Made by a program: the position numbers and the translations under genes. A DNA stretch of 64,000 nt from Crotalaria pallida (taxonomy: Eukaryota > Streptophyta > Magnoliopsida > Fabales > Fabaceae): the NCBI GenBank assembly GCA_037953625.1, contig CM075652.1:38682501-38746500 (forward strand), written 5' to 3'. Position 1 is the stretch's first letter. Each line of letters opens with the position of its first letter. This document shows, piece after piece, positions 33,019 to 45,564 of the stretch. The notes beneath the pieces are model-generated. The model was not told the DNA's origin. It ran no database searches and worked only from the letters and a program-made list of their open reading frames with translations.

Positions 33019-33703
33019 GTACTGAACAGAACAGCATCAACCATAGCATACTGTAACAGATATGCATGACCAAAATCGGCAACAAATTTTTTATTTTTTT
33101 AAAATTTTTTTTTTAATTTTTTTAAGCACCCTAAAATCATGAAAACATATCACAGAAAGTTTGAGGACAAAATTCAAAAGGGAACCAAGTCAAAGAATTA
33201 AAAAAGTGACCAAAAACTAAGAAAATAGAACTTGTAAAATAAAAAAGAAATAGTAAACAGGCTTTTTCAGGATCCAAACGAAGTCAGAAAAATCAGATTA
33301 TTCAGAAAATTCCCTTCGATTTGATATAAATTTCGTCAAATTCCGAGTTACGGATCAAAAGTTATGCCTATTTATAGTAAGTACTGCTGAAACTTGGAAA
33401 ATTTTTCTGGAACTCACAACCAGTGCCTATCTGAGTGTCTGTGATGCATCAACACACTAATATATGATGAAACAAGTGTGGATACCAATTTTCGTGCAAC
33501 AATTCCACCCACAGCTATGTTGAATGGCACTCACAGAATCACTAGAATAGCATCAGTTGTGCAGAACAGCAAATCAGCAAACAGGGCAACTTTCAATCAG
33601 TTATCAGAATGCTTATTCACACACTAACTACACTAACTAATCTAACTAACTACTGTATGATCTTTGGCAAGAACCGATAATCCCCGGCAACGGCGCCAAA
33701 TTT
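33019..33703 (-). other. leader and primer binding site of element B
   Basis: PBS at 33681-33698 (plus TCCCCGGCAACGGCGCCA), five bases from the 5' LTR; complementary to Asp-tRNA. The 660-bp leader is A/T-rich with no ORF I can support. Confidence 0.88.
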
Positions 33704-34756
33704 TGATCGAGGCCGTACCCAATCAAAATAAAAGGTGTTTATTCTGTAGTACTAGGAAGGTGATCCTAGGTCGTTTCCCAGCGAATATCGGTCTAGGCAA
33801 AGTATCAAACACGTAGTGTGCAGTAAAATGGGGGGGGGGGGGGTTTTGTGTGACAAATGTGAAGAACAAAACATAAACAGAATATAAAAACTAAGAAAAT
33901 CAGAAACAAAAGCGGGCAAACCCCTTTGGCTACGTACACTACTCAATCCTAGCTCACTAAAGATCGATTCCTCTCCTCTCCTCTGTCCAACTCGTGATAA
34001 CCAAATACTAAGCGAAAATTCAGTTATCACTCCAAACCCTAACTTCTAATTAAGCATCAGAAACCAGAATTGGAGTTTTTACGAGTTAATACAAATTAAG
34101 CATTTATATTCATGTATTATCTCTACGAAATGGAATTAAGCAAACCACTACACATCGATAAACATGAAAACAGAGAAGAGAAAACGAAATTGCATTAATA
34201 ACAAGAGCTCAAGAGTAGATAATACAATACCAAAGGGATTAACCCTTGAAGTCTAGCTTTCCATGGCCATAAATGAAGAAAAACGAGTAGAAATGGGGAA
34301 GAACAAAACCCTAGCAGCCACCACCACTTGGGAGAGCCAAGAGAGAAGTTCTAACCTAGAGAGAGAGTGAGAAATCTGAAATGAAAGTATGTTTTTGGGG
34401 GTTACACGAATTTCCCCTCTTTAGTCATGAAAATGGGCCTAAAACATGGGCCCAAGTCCTAAGAAACACTATTCTAAAAATTACAATTAAAAAGGGACCT
34501 AAATGCAAATTACAATCTTCACTTCAATGCTTCAATCTTCATTTCCAAACATCCCAAAGTGTCCTTGTGCCAAATATTACCTGAAAATAGAAATAGAATT
34601 AATTAGGCTAAATAATCCCAAATTAAACAATATTCGGAATATTAGTCCAATAAACTCAAAATCACTAAATCAAGCTAATCAATGTCAAATGGGCAACAAG
34701 TATCAATAATAGGAGTAAAATAATGCAAGGAATAATGGGAAATAAAATGCTCATCA
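33704..34756 (-). repeat. 5' LTR of element B
   Basis: Same as 27459-28512 except one G fewer in the G-run (33830-33843), followed by ATCAC. Confidence 0.93.
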
Positions 34757-34761
34757 ATCAC

Positions 34762-36097
34762 CTCGTAGTGGTGGAGATGGTGGAGCATCAGGATCAATAT
34801 AAGGATGTCTCTGCTTCAAGTCGAATTCTTTTCATCTTCTCTTCCATGATCTTCTCAGTTGCCAATTTATATCCCCCATGAGACATTTTGTGAGGGTATA
34901 AATTATGCGCTGTAATTTCTTGACCTTTCTTTCTTTTTGCCTATTATTAGTAAAAGAATACATAATGTTTATTTATTAGTAAATGAATATATGAATAAAA
35001 TTTAAGTCGATCATAATCAATAACAAATAATAATGGTTAGTACAAAAACTTACCAAAAATTCAGGTGTATGTCGACTTTCAACAAATTTTTCCCAAACAT
35101 CTGGAGCAATATAATTATACTTGTCACAAGGTGAGATGTGACTCTTTGGTCCAAAAATGTATTCATTTGTGAGCTTTGTCTTAACTGCTCTCCATGCAAC
35201 ACCATCATTTGAAATGCATTATTTCCTTAATTTTGCATCGTTCAGAACATCATAGGTGAGCTACATTACACAAGAAAGATAATGGTTATTTAAATAATTC
35301 AATATATATATATATATAGACACAGAAATGTCGATTAAAAACAACCATAAAGAATTGAAGTGATTATACCATTATACATTCCCAAATATGGTTCTTCGTT
35401 TCTTCCGGTACATGATCCCAATCTTCTATTAGTATTGATACTTTTCTACGTCCTTGTAAACCCACATAACTATTGAACCTTCTAGCTTCTGTCCCTACAG
35501 CATCTCTACTGCGATCAAACTCAATTGGCACTTTTTCATTGCTAACACGTGAGATGGTCAACGGGGGCAACTGTGTCGGGCCCCTACCCTTTTTATGGGG
35601 GCAGAATTAGTACCAACCATGAGCCTATAGAGAAAAAGCAAAATAAGCGTAAAGAAACACAACAAACAAAAATATTCAAAAAAAAACAAAATATGCAATA
35701 AAATATTAAAATAAAAACTAATTAGACCTTAAATCATTTAGGAATAGAATTGTTCTCCCAAATTCCTTCACGATGATCATCCCGAGTGGCATGTACATTG
35801 TCTATTTCATTTTCATGATCCTCATTGAAAGTTGGTATTCTCGAAGATATTGAATGATGAGTTTCAAGCGTTGAATTAAGATCATCGCAACCAGGTACGC
35901 TTCTTCCTTGGAGAACAACTGACAATTGCTCGTTAGAAGGATCCTTGACACAAAACACGTGAATTGCTTGAATGCCATTATGAAAGGCTCATCCGTGTAA
36001 ACTAATTTGTTAAGGTCAACCAATGTAAATCCCATCTCATCTTTTTGTATGGCATTCTTGTAGACCCATTGACATTTGAAAACAGGCACACTATATT
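34762..36097 (-). pseudogene. CACTA transposase remnant, part 1
   Basis: Minus-strand pieces typical of plant CACTA (En/Spm) elements: VFKCQWVYKNA ... DEMGFTLVDLNKL (DUF4216-like, 35734-36089), FNSYVGLQGRRKVSILIEDWDHVP (35364-35570), and SRHTPEF with an EYIFGPKSH-type stretch near 35040-35200 (Transposase_24-like). Frames are broken. The reading continues at 27458 beyond element B. No CACTA terminal repeat is visible at either end of this remnant. Confidence 0.75.
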
Positions 36098-37805
36098 TAT
36101 AACATCCCGAATTTTAATTCCAAGAATAATTAGAATAATAATAGGATTAGAAAAATGATAATTATGTTCAAGAAGAGTTAAGGCGATGCATTAAGATTAC
36201 TTTTAGTGCTATGAAGTAGTTATATAGCCTTGGCGTAGAATAAGATGTTGAAAGAGGAGAAAACGAGTGTTAGATAGCCTTGGGATAGATGGATAGTTAA
36301 GAGCTTGACTAAGTAGAATAGGATAGAACCTTGGGGTAGTTGGAAACGGACACTAGGTGGATAGTATGGAATGAGGAAGTTAATTAATAACAATATTCTT
36401 TGGGGTCGATGAATCATTTGAGGTTAGAAAAGAGACTTAAGCTTATTAGAATTAAATGAGGTTTGTAGAAGGGACTTAAGTTTATCGGAATAAATTTAGG
36501 AGCGAGAGTGACTTAAGTTTTGTTGGAATTATTTGAGGATTAGTTAAAGTAACTTAAGTTAATGGGAAATCAATTGAGGTTAGTTAAAGTGACTTAAGCA
36601 AAGGGAAAGTTAGTAGAGATGAGAGTAATTGAGGATTAGCTGAATTGTCATAGGTATGAATGAATTGACTGAGTTAGAATTAACAGAATTAAGATTTGAT
36701 TGAGGTTAGTGGAAATAAATTAAGTATAACCGAATTGATTGGGAGAAGTGAGAATAAAGAAAGCAGTATAGGTAGAATTGGCTAGAAAATGGTAGATGGT
36801 TAAACTGGATAATAAGATAAGTAAAATAAAGAGGGAAAATGGATGATCTAAGTAGGATATATAGAATCGGGTTGTATCAGGTATCCCTTAATTGGGAAGA
36901 CGTACACCGCAAATAGGATTAATGTACCAGGTATCCCTGAAAAGGGAAGACGTACATGGCGAAGAAAATCGGTTATATCAGGTATCCCTTAATTGGGAAG
37001 ACGTACACCACAAATAAGATTAATGTACCAGGTATCCCTAAAAAGGGAAGACGTACATAGCGAATAGAATCGGTTGTACCAGGTATCCCTTAATTGGGAA
37101 GACGTGAACCGTAAATAGGATTAGTTGTATCAGGTATCCCTTAAGTGGGAAGACGTACATCGCGATTAGAATTGTACCAGGTATCCCTTAAGTGGAAAGA
37201 CGTACAAAGTAAGTAGAAATTACCGGGTATCCTTTAATTGGGAAGACGTACAGGCATGTATCAGGTATCCCTTAAATGGGAAGACATACATGAAGAATAG
37301 GATGTACCAGGTATCCCTTAATTGGGAAGACATACACGGCAAATAACTGTATAAGGTATCTCATGTATGGGAAGACGTACAAAGGGTAGAATAAAAGAAA
37401 ATATAAAGGATAAGGGCTCAAATGGAAATGGAGAATGAATTAGGGAAAATAACAGAATCAAAGTGTATGATTATGTGGAGGAATACTGTCCACCATGTGG
37501 AGTGTAAATTAGTATGAGAGGAGGATAATAGTTTGGGTTTAAGCGAGTTTATTTTGATTCCAAAACAATTCACTAGTTGTAACCTTATAACTTGTATTAT
37601 TTTTGCAACAGGGTACTACTGATAATCTGGTTGTGTGTAATATTTAGGTTTATGTATTTATATATGTTCTGAGCAGTCAAGTATTCAAGAAAAATATTTT
37701 GGGAAAGTCTGAAAAATAGAGGAAACTCTGTCAAATTTTTAACGAAATTTTTTAAGTAAATAATTAACCAATGATAATTAATGTAATATTTGTGAGGGTG
37801 TTACA
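36098..37805 (+). repeat. degenerate Ty3/gypsy LTR Y with minisatellite
   Basis: Starts TATAACATCCCG (compare TGTAACATCC of LTR X) and ends GTGTTACA, followed by TGGTATCAAAGTAG, a decayed PBS. It carries eleven GGTATCCC units at 36885-37385. Confidence 0.6.
36885..37385 (+). repeat. GGTATCCC minisatellite
   Basis: About eleven units of 33-54 bp with core CAGGTATCCCTTAATTGGGA followed by AGACGTACA. In the first part two variants alternate (TTAATTGGG and TGAAAAGGG), giving a higher-order period of about 95 bp. Each core can fold TCCC with GGGA. Confidence 0.85.
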
Positions 37806-38680
37806 TTATGGTATCAAAGTAGTTTTCCTCGGCCTTGGAGTGTGGATTCACAACTCCTTTGGTTTACTCACCAAGCGAGTAACCAATAGATAGTTAAGTG
37901 TCTAAGTTAGATGATTAGGATACATATATTTATATATATATATATATATAGGTAAATATATATTTATAGTGACTAAACCTATTTATATATATGTTAACTT
38001 GCTTTCTTCTACAGGATTATGTTGCATGGCTTGGAGGCGTAGTGACAGCGATAGGATTGCCTCAATCCTAGAGAATTTGAACCAAAGCCAAGCTGAGACA
38101 GTAGAAGCAGTTATAAAGAAGAGATAGACTAAAGGACGCTAGCTTAGACTTAACTAAGTTCGGAGACGGTGTTGTCGTTTAATAGAATGTAAGGTTAGAG
38201 CAGATCACTCTGATCCTTGCATCTGTTAAGTGATGATATCATCAACAAACGTTCCAATGATGTTTCTATTGTTAGATGTGAGATTGGGATTGATCACCTT
38301 GATATTCGCACTTATTAATGGTCGATGTCATTGAAAGCTTCTAACTAAAACAAAAAACCAACCTGAAACAGAATTTCCCAAGAAGTACCACCCTTAGAAG
38401 AGAGGAAGTTAGCCTGAACAATACCCTTTCCGAATCCTTCATGCAGAATTCTTGAGGGAATCAAGCTGATCCTAGAAACCATCTCCAACTTCCCTAGAAA
38501 GCCAAGCCAAATTGTCGTATTAATTTTTACATATTTCATTAAAATCTTTCCTTGCCAAAGCTATTTTATTCCCAAAATATGCTTCCTTGCAAATTTTTTT
38601 CCAAAATGTTTACCTTAAAATAATTTTCAATAATAAAATAATTATTTATTTTTTTTATAAAAAATGAGGGATGTTACAGG
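37806..38680 (+). other. decayed internal region of the LTR Y element
   Basis: Holds the PBS-like site (37809-37822), an AT microsatellite (37926-37951), and a gag start at 38026-38127 reading MAWRRSDSDRIASILENLNQ before a stop. From about 38230 the origin is unclear; another retroelement end (GGGATGTTACA) stands at 38670-38680. Confidence 0.5.
38026..38127 (+). pseudogene. gag N-terminal fragment of the LTR Y element
   Basis: 33 residues from ATG to TAG. The pattern (short basic start, then an amphipathic ASILENLNQSQAETVEAV helix) fits a Ty3/gypsy gag start after a PBS. Nothing recognisable follows. Confidence 0.4.
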
Positions 38681-39550
38681 TTGTATCAGGTATCCCTTAA
38701 TTGGGAAGATTACACCGCAAATAGGATTAGTGTACCAGGTATCCATGAAAAGGAAAGACATACATGGCGAATAGAATCGGTTGTTTCAGGTATCCCTTAA
38801 TTGGGAAGACGTACACCGCAAATAGGATTAATGTACCAGGTATCCCTGAAAAGGGAAGACGTACATAGCGAATAGAATCGGTTGTACCAGGTATCCCTAA
38901 AAAGGGAAGACGTACATAGCGAATAGAATCGGTTCTACTAGGTATCCCTTAATTGGGAAGACATGCACTGTAAATAGGATTGGTTGTACCAGGTATCCCT
39001 TAATTGGGAAGAGGTGCTATGCGACACGCGCTCAAGCACGAGCCATTGTGTGCTCAAGTGCACGTCGGGGTATCATAAGACCAATAGTTTTCCTCTCCCA
39101 TTTCCGCCCCCAATTCCTATTCCATCATAAATCCATGCCAAAACTCAAAATAATAACCAAAATCAAGCAAATCCCTCCACAATATGCTTAATCCTTTCAT
39201 TATAATTCATTTTCCATGTCAAAAACCCCTTAATCACTCCCTCTTCTCTCACTACCATAACTAAAAAACCCTAACCAATTGGGATTCTTGCCGAAGGAGT
39301 CAGAAACCAAGAGAATCAATGGTAGATTTAAGGTTCTTGGAGCTTAAATTGAGTCTCCTCTTCTCCTAAGGTAAGGAGGAGTCATTTCCCTACTCTTTAA
39401 GCTTAGGGTTTTAGGTATTATAATGAGATTAAGGAAAAAGTAATAAACTAAGGGTTTAGAAATTGATATTTGACATTTAAATGGAATATAAGTAGAATGA
39501 ATATATCTAGAAATATATTCCTTTAAATTGTTGTATAGTAGGAAGTGAAG
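38681..39550 (+). repeat. second LTR Y fragment with seven minisatellite units
   Basis: 38681-39013 repeats the GGTATCCC unit seven times, then a GC-richer block (GCGACACGCGCTCAAGC) and AT-rich DNA with TAACTAAAAAACCCTAACC. It is probably the partner or a relative of 36098-37805; exact ends could not be read. Confidence 0.5.
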
Positions 39551-39709
39551 AACCCTAGGGAGTTGATTTAATATTGATTTTCCAATGGATACACCCTCTT
39601 TGAGTGCAGGTTGTACAAAGGACAGTTTTTCACCCGAGTTCCTCAGTTTTGAGATATCAAACGTATCCCATACAGACTTATGTGTTTCCAAATTAGGATT
39701 CGTGATTCC
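39551..39709 (-). pseudogene. LINE ORF1 (DUF4283-type) remnant, downstream part
   Basis: Minus-strand reading GITNPNLETHKSVWDTFDIS followed by KLRNSGEKLSFVQPALKEG. It continues in frame from 54066 when array D and one ATTCC copy are removed. The VWD-F-D-SKL...GEKL-FV-P pattern matches, from memory, the N-terminal part of legume LINE ORF1 proteins that precede DUF4283. No DUF4283 domain follows here. Confidence 0.6.
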
Positions 39710-41316
39710 TGAGGAAACCGCAATTGGTGGTTGGAGAGACAAAGGAACCCTAGGAATACACCTAGAAGGGGGGTTGAATAGGTGTTGAAGCTACCTTGAA
39801 AGATTTTCGAATGAAACAAATCGAAACAATCAAAACAACAGATTTTTGCAAATTTTCACTAACTTAATCGATTAATCTGCAACTTAATCGATTAAGTCTG
39901 AGAGATCAAAATTACTTACTCGATTAAGCAAGTCGTGTACTCGAGTATTACTTGCAGAAACCAGAAAAATCAAGTTTTCATTCGCATACGAAAATCAATC
40001 AATTCACACGAAAGATCAGAGATTCAACGGAAATGATTAACACCTATATTCTTATTGATTAACCTAGTTATGAAAATGATTTTCCCTTTATCAATTTGAA
40101 CAATTAAAGATTCAATTCAATCAATTATGAAAATAAATCTTTCTAGGTTTTCAACCAAGAACGCAATCAAATGACTTGAATATAAAGAGTAAGGGTTTAG
40201 AGATACGACACAGTGATTTATCCTGGTTCACTTTCATCCGCTTGAAAGCTACATCCAGTCCCCTCTTCAACCAAGAGAGATTCTTCACTATGAGGAATTA
40301 GAGTTCTCAAATTACAAGTGATTGCCTCACAAGACTCCCTTCTTGCTAGCTTACAAGAGATAACCGACACCCTTGCCTTGTAATCCTATTGATCTTCTCT
40401 CTAATCTAACCTCTACCCCTTGTTGATAATCGACACAACAAGTCTTCAATTGCTTGATGATAATCCACACATCAAGGCTTCACTTGCTTGATTCACAACC
40501 AAGACTTCTTCTTCTCCAATGAGATTTGCTTGATGATAATCGACACACCAAGGCTTCTTGTTTGTTGTAGTGGCTTGCCTTCTTGCAAAGATTACAACAC
40601 AATAGAAAACACAAAACAATCCTATGAATCTCAATCAAGAGTTATGAAAATTCACCATAAGAGATTCAAAGGTTCTTGATCAAAGAATATGAAAATATGA
40701 GAACTTTGACCTTTAGAAAATGAGAGAGAATAGAGTGGCTTGATTCTTTGTAAAACTTGTATGAAAATGATTCTAACTGATCACAAATAATAGGAAAAGG
40801 TTTATATAGAATACCCAAAAGTTGTAGCACTTGAAAAACTGATTTTGAGAAGTGAAAAACGTATTTTAAAAAATCAGTTCAGCAGTACTTAATCGATTAA
40901 GTTGCAGACTACTCGAGTAGTACTCGATTAAGTTAGTCACTTAATCGATTAAGTTGGTACTGCACATGTTCAAAACTTGTTTTGTCAAAATCCAACCTTT
41001 CCTTTAAAACCTTTAAGCCACCTATTGATTCTAGGTTAAGTGAAAACTCAAATTATGATTAAATCATGACTTATGAATGAGATTCACTACCCTCTATAAT
41101 AATCTACCCAAATAAAAAACCTATGAAGCTTGAGATGCAAAATATAAAAGAAATACAAATACACTCAAACTTAGGTCTTCATGAGCTTGCTTTCTCTCTT
41201 CTTCATTTGATGTTTGTTGTTGCTTGTTGAGCTTGAAACTTGATCAACACTTGTAGCTTGTTCAAAAACACTTTGTCATTATCAAAACATTCATCATGTT
41301 CATCATGGAACTAACA
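39710..41316 (-). repeat. LTR 1 of array D (3' terminal LTR)
   Basis: 1607 bp; minus strand TGTTAGTTCC ... GGTTTCCTCA. It carries about six private differences, more than the inner LTRs. U5-side palindromes lie at 39863-39948, U3-side palindromes at 40888-40953, TATA box at 40801-40810. Confidence 0.92.
40801..40953 (-). promoter_or_regulatory. TATA box and palindrome cluster of LTR D
   Basis: Minus strand TCTATATAAA at 40801-40810. About 78 bp upstream stand CTTAATCGATTAAG, CTACTCGAGTAG, the hybrid TACTCGATTAAG and another CTTAATCGATTAAG (40888-40953). The same set recurs in the other three LTRs. The hybrid box joins one half of each palindrome type. Confidence 0.65.
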
Positions 41317-42093
41317 ATCTCCCCCTTTTTGAAAATGACAACCCATGTTTTGAAATCGCTTGAAGTTGTTGATGCTTGAAACATTTGATCACTTGAGAAG
41401 ACTCTTTCTCCCCCTCAATCAATGCTTTAACACTTGAATCCAATTGAGATAGAAGCTTGATTCTCCCCCTATCTTAAACAACTTAGCTCAACCTACATAA
41501 AAACAACAAAACAACCTTTCTCCAAATATAATATCATATTTCTCCCATGTTTCAAAACATACCATTTCTCCCCCTTTGGCATTATCAAAAAGAAATATAT
41601 ACCAATTGAAATATAAGATCTAAGCCAAGGTAAGAAATCAATGATCATTTCTTCACAACATTGATACCAATTGAACAAATACAATAGAGCTATACTTTGA
41701 AATGTGATATCAATTGGCAAGAGAATATAACAATGAAATATAATACCAATTGAGAACTAAAAAGATCATAATATCACTTAACAAAGAAGATATCAATGAA
41801 AAGAAATATAACACCAAAGCATCATACTTTAATAAGATTTCAATTATATGATCATCATGCTTTAATCAACTCAATGATACCAATTGAATTAACTAAACAT
41901 TTAGAAAAGTAATATCAATTGAGAAGATACCAATTGAGATAATATATCAATATCAAATATTACCACTTTGTAGGACATTCACTTGAGATGCAAGTGTGAT
42001 ACCAATTGAAGATGTGAATATAGACATTCATAGTTGAGACCAATTGAGAACATGTGTCATTCTTTTGCATCTTCAATCAAACCTACAAAACAA
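41317..42093 (-). promoter_or_regulatory. 3' non-coding region of array D unit 1: polypurine tracts and PBS-like repeats
   Basis: GGGGGAG tracts (minus) at about 41319, 41410, 41465 and 41570. Then seven exact TCAATTGGT (minus) copies and two variants between 41599 and 42046, most within TCAATTGGTATC. That string equals the LTR/PBS junction of this element (CTCA|ATTGGTATC). The same region recurs at 45565-46341 and 49813-50589. Confidence 0.7.
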
Positions 42094-43884
42094 TCATGCT
42101 TTGCTTTTTGGTATCCAAATGGTTTTGGATCCATTTTTGTTAGTGTAGGAACTTTCACCCTTTTTCATCCAAACAAAATTTCCTTTAGGTATACCATGCA
42201 CTTTAACATAACACACATTTGAAGTATGTCCATGAGTACCACAATAGAAACATGTTGGAGGATTTGAAAAATCAACTTTAGAAAAATCAACAACATTTCT
42301 ATGAGATTTACTCTTAGCATTAGTATAACCCAAACCAAACTTGTTTGAATTTTCTCTTTGAAAATTTAACAATGTGCGCAATCTAATATCACAAATGGTG
42401 AAACTTGCAAGCTTATTTTTCAAAATAGCATTTTCATCCTTGAGCAACTTGCAACTCTCACAATCAACCACAACATTCAATCTACTAGCACAATCACAAG
42501 AAGAACTAGCATAGATAAGATCAAGAGTTTCATTTTCAAGATTAAGCTCATCAACTTGTTTTTGAAGATCTAAAATCTCTTTTTGATGTTTCAAAATGAG
42601 CTTCTTTCTTTCAATGTTTTTCAAAACTAGTTTTTCAAGTTGTTCATACATTTCTTCATAAGCATTATGTAACAATTCATATTTAGAAGAAATTTCGGAT
42701 TTAGATTCACTTACATTGCTATCCTCGCTTTGATAACTTGATTCATCATTTGAACTTTGTTCTTCATCATCTACTAGAGTTATCAAGTTGAGACAAGCGG
42801 CTTCTTCATTATCCAATGAACTACTTGATGTGCTTTTCTTGTCATCTTCATCACTATCCCGAACTATGTATGCTCTTTTAGATTTAGAATTCTTCTTGTC
42901 TTTCTCCTTCTTCTTGAGATACCTAGAGCATGAATACTTGAGATGTCCGGGCTTTCCACATTCATGGCAAACTACACCTTCTTTTGAAGTTTTGGTCTTA
43001 TAGTGTGGGGAATCCTTCTCTTTACTTTTGTCCTTGTTCAACCTTCCTTTTCTCCTTAGAAACTTGTCAAACTCTTTTAACAAAAGTTTCATGTCTTTTT
43101 CATCAACATCGGAATCGGAATCTTCACTATCATCATCATCGGAACTATCTTTCTTTTTGTATCTACTTTTGACTTTAAGAGCAAGTCCCTTTCTCTCTTT
43201 GTTCTTATCCGACTCTTCATTGATACTTAATCGTCCAAGCTCCATTTCATGTTCTTGAAGCTTTCCGAAAAGTGTTGCTAGATCCATAGCATCCAAATTC
43301 TTAGATTCAACAATAGCCGTTACTTTTGGTTGCCAATTCCTGTCTAAACATCTCAACACTTTGTTAGAAAGTTCACCTTGTAAGAAAGTCTTACCAAGAG
43401 CAAGTAAATGATTAATAATATGAGTAAAACACTTTTGCATATCATTTATAGATTCATTTGGAAGCATATGAAACAATTAATAATCACGCATTAAAGCATT
43501 CAATCTAGCTCTCCTAACCTCACTAGTTCCTTCATGAGTCACTTGTAAAGTGTCCCACATTTCTTTGGCACTAGAACATTGAGAAACTCTAAAGAACTCG
43601 TCATAGGATAAAGCGGAGGTGATGATATTCATTGCTTTATAATCATATTGAACTTTCTTTCTATCATCATCCTTCCACTTATCCTCGGGGATCAATTGTT
43701 CTACACCTTCAACTAAACTAGAGGGAATATGAGGACCTTTTTCAACTACTTTCCAAATTTCACTATCTATGGCTTGGATAAAGATTTTCATTCTAACTTT
43801 CCAATATGCATAGCCTTCTCCGGCAAACAATGGAGGACGACTTATTGAATAACCTTCACCACCAAAGGGATTCATGGAACCCAT
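42094..43884 (-). pseudogene. gag: Gag of array D, unit 1
   Basis: 597 codons, one premature TAA at codon 136 (43477-43479, Glu in unit 3). Copia gag domain to about residue 235, acidic Ser-rich linker, zinc knuckles CHECGKPGHLKYSC and CFYCGTHGHTSNVC (both intact), and a coiled coil between them. Same length as the gag of element C and clearly homologous. The end overlaps TGATTGTTTTGTAGGT. Confidence 0.88.
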
Positions 43885-43942
43885 TGCGATTTTCTTAAAG
43901 GATCTTTACGAAAAAGCTCTTATGCTCGTGTCTTTCGACCGA

Positions 43943-43954
43943 GCTCTGATACCA
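43943..43954 (-). other. primer binding site, unit 1 of array D
   Basis: Minus strand TGGTATCAGAGC; initiator-Met tRNA complement. Equivalent sites lie at 48191-48202 and 52439-52450. Confidence 0.9.
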
Positions 43955-43956
43955 AT

Positions 43957-45564
43957 TGAGGAAACCGCAATTGGTGGTTGGAGAGACAAAGGAACCCTAG
44001 GAATACACCTAGAAGGGGGGGTTGAATAGGTGTTGAAGCTACCTTGAAAGATTTTCGAATGAAACAAATTGAAACAATCAAAACAACAGATTTTTGCAAA
44101 TTTTCACTAACTTAATCGATTAATCTGCAACTTAATCGATTAAGTCTGAGAGATCAAAATTACTTACTCGATTAAGCAAGTCGTGTACTCGAGTATTACT
44201 TGCAGAAACCAGAAAAATCAAGTTTTCATTCGCATACGAAAATCAATCAATTCACACGAAAGATCAGAGATTCAACGGAAATGATTAACACCTATATTCT
44301 TATTGATTAACCTAGTTATGAAAATGATTTTCCCTTTATCAATTTGAACAATTAAAGATTCAATTCAATCAATTATGAAAATCAATCTTTCTAGGTTTTC
44401 AACCAAGAACGCAATCAAATGACTTGAATATAAAGAGTAAGGGTTTAGAGATACGACACAGTGATTTATCCTGGTTCACTTTCATCCGCTTGAAAGCTAC
44501 ATCCAGTCCCCTCTTCAACCAAGAGAGATTCTTCACTATGAGGAATTAGAGTTCTCAAATTACAAGTGATTGCCTCACAAGACTCCCTTCTTGCTAGCTT
44601 ACAAGAGATAACCGACACCCTTGCCTTGTAATCCTATTGATCTTCTCTCTAATCTAACCTCTACCCCTTGTTGATAATCGACACAACAAGTCTTCAATTG
44701 CTTGATGATAATCCACACATCAAGGCTTCACTTGCTTGATTCACAACCAAGACTTCTTCTTCTCCAATGAGATTTGCTTGATGATAATCGACACACCAAG
44801 GCTTCTTGTTTGTTGTAGTGGCTTGCCTTCTTTCAAAGATTACAACACAATAGAAAACACAAAACAATCCTATGAATCTCAATCAAGAGTTATGACAATT
44901 CACCATAAGAGATTCAAAGGTTCTTGATCAAAGAATATGAAAATATGAGAACTTTGATCTTTAGAAAATGAGAGAGAATAGAGTGGCTTGATTCTTTGTA
45001 AAACTTGTATGAAAATGATTCTAACTGATCACAAATAATAGGAAAAGGTTTATATAGAATACCCAAAAGTTGTAGCACTTGAAAAACTGATTTTGAGAAG
45101 TGAAAAACGTATTTTAAAAAATCAGTTCAGCAGTACTTAATCGATTAAGTTGCAGACTACTCGAGTAGTACTCGATTAAGTTAGTCACTTAATCGATTAA
45201 GTTGGTACTGCACATGTTCAAAACTTGTTTTCTCAAAATCCAACCTTTCCTTTAAAACCTTTAAGCCACCTATTGATTCTAGGTTAAGTCAAAACTCAAA
45301 TTATGATTAAATCATGACTTATGAATGAGATTCACTACCCTCTATAATAATCTACCCAAATAAAAAACCTATGAAGCTTGAGAGGCAAAATATAAAAGAA
45401 ATACAAATACACTCAAACTTAGGTCTTCATGAGCTTGCTTTCTCTCTTCTTCATTTGATGTTTGTTGTTGCTTGTTGAGCTTGAAACTTGATCAACACTT
45501 GTAGCTTGTTCAAAAACACTTTGTCATTATCAAAACATTCATCATGTTCATCATGGAACTAACA
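43957..45564 (-). repeat. LTR 2 of array D (internal)
   Basis: 1608 bp. It serves as 5' LTR of unit 1 and 3' LTR of unit 2. Shares AAATTGAAAC (44066-44075) with LTR 3 against AAATCGAAAC in LTRs 1 and 4. Confidence 0.92.

Larger units (their letters stand above)
27459..34756 (-). mobile_element. Athila-like Ty3/gypsy element B, non-autonomous, TSD ATCAC
   Basis: 7298 bp on the minus strand. LTRs of 1054 and 1053 bp are flanked by target duplications ATCAC (27454-27458 and 34757-34761). PBS TGGCGCCGTTGCCGGGGA is the Asp-tRNA complement used by Athila/Tat elements. A single Gag-protease ORF is present; reverse transcriptase, RNase H and integrase are missing. The LTRs look identical apart from one G in a G14/G15 run, so the insertion is very recent and mobilisation in trans must have worked. 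It split a CACTA remnant. Confidence 0.93.

Noticed and set aside
40446..40634. Repeated 62-codon readings in the LTRs of array D
   Set aside because: They occur in LTR DNA built of short TTGATGATAATC-type repeats; no selection signal is visible, unlike the Tekay LTR protein.
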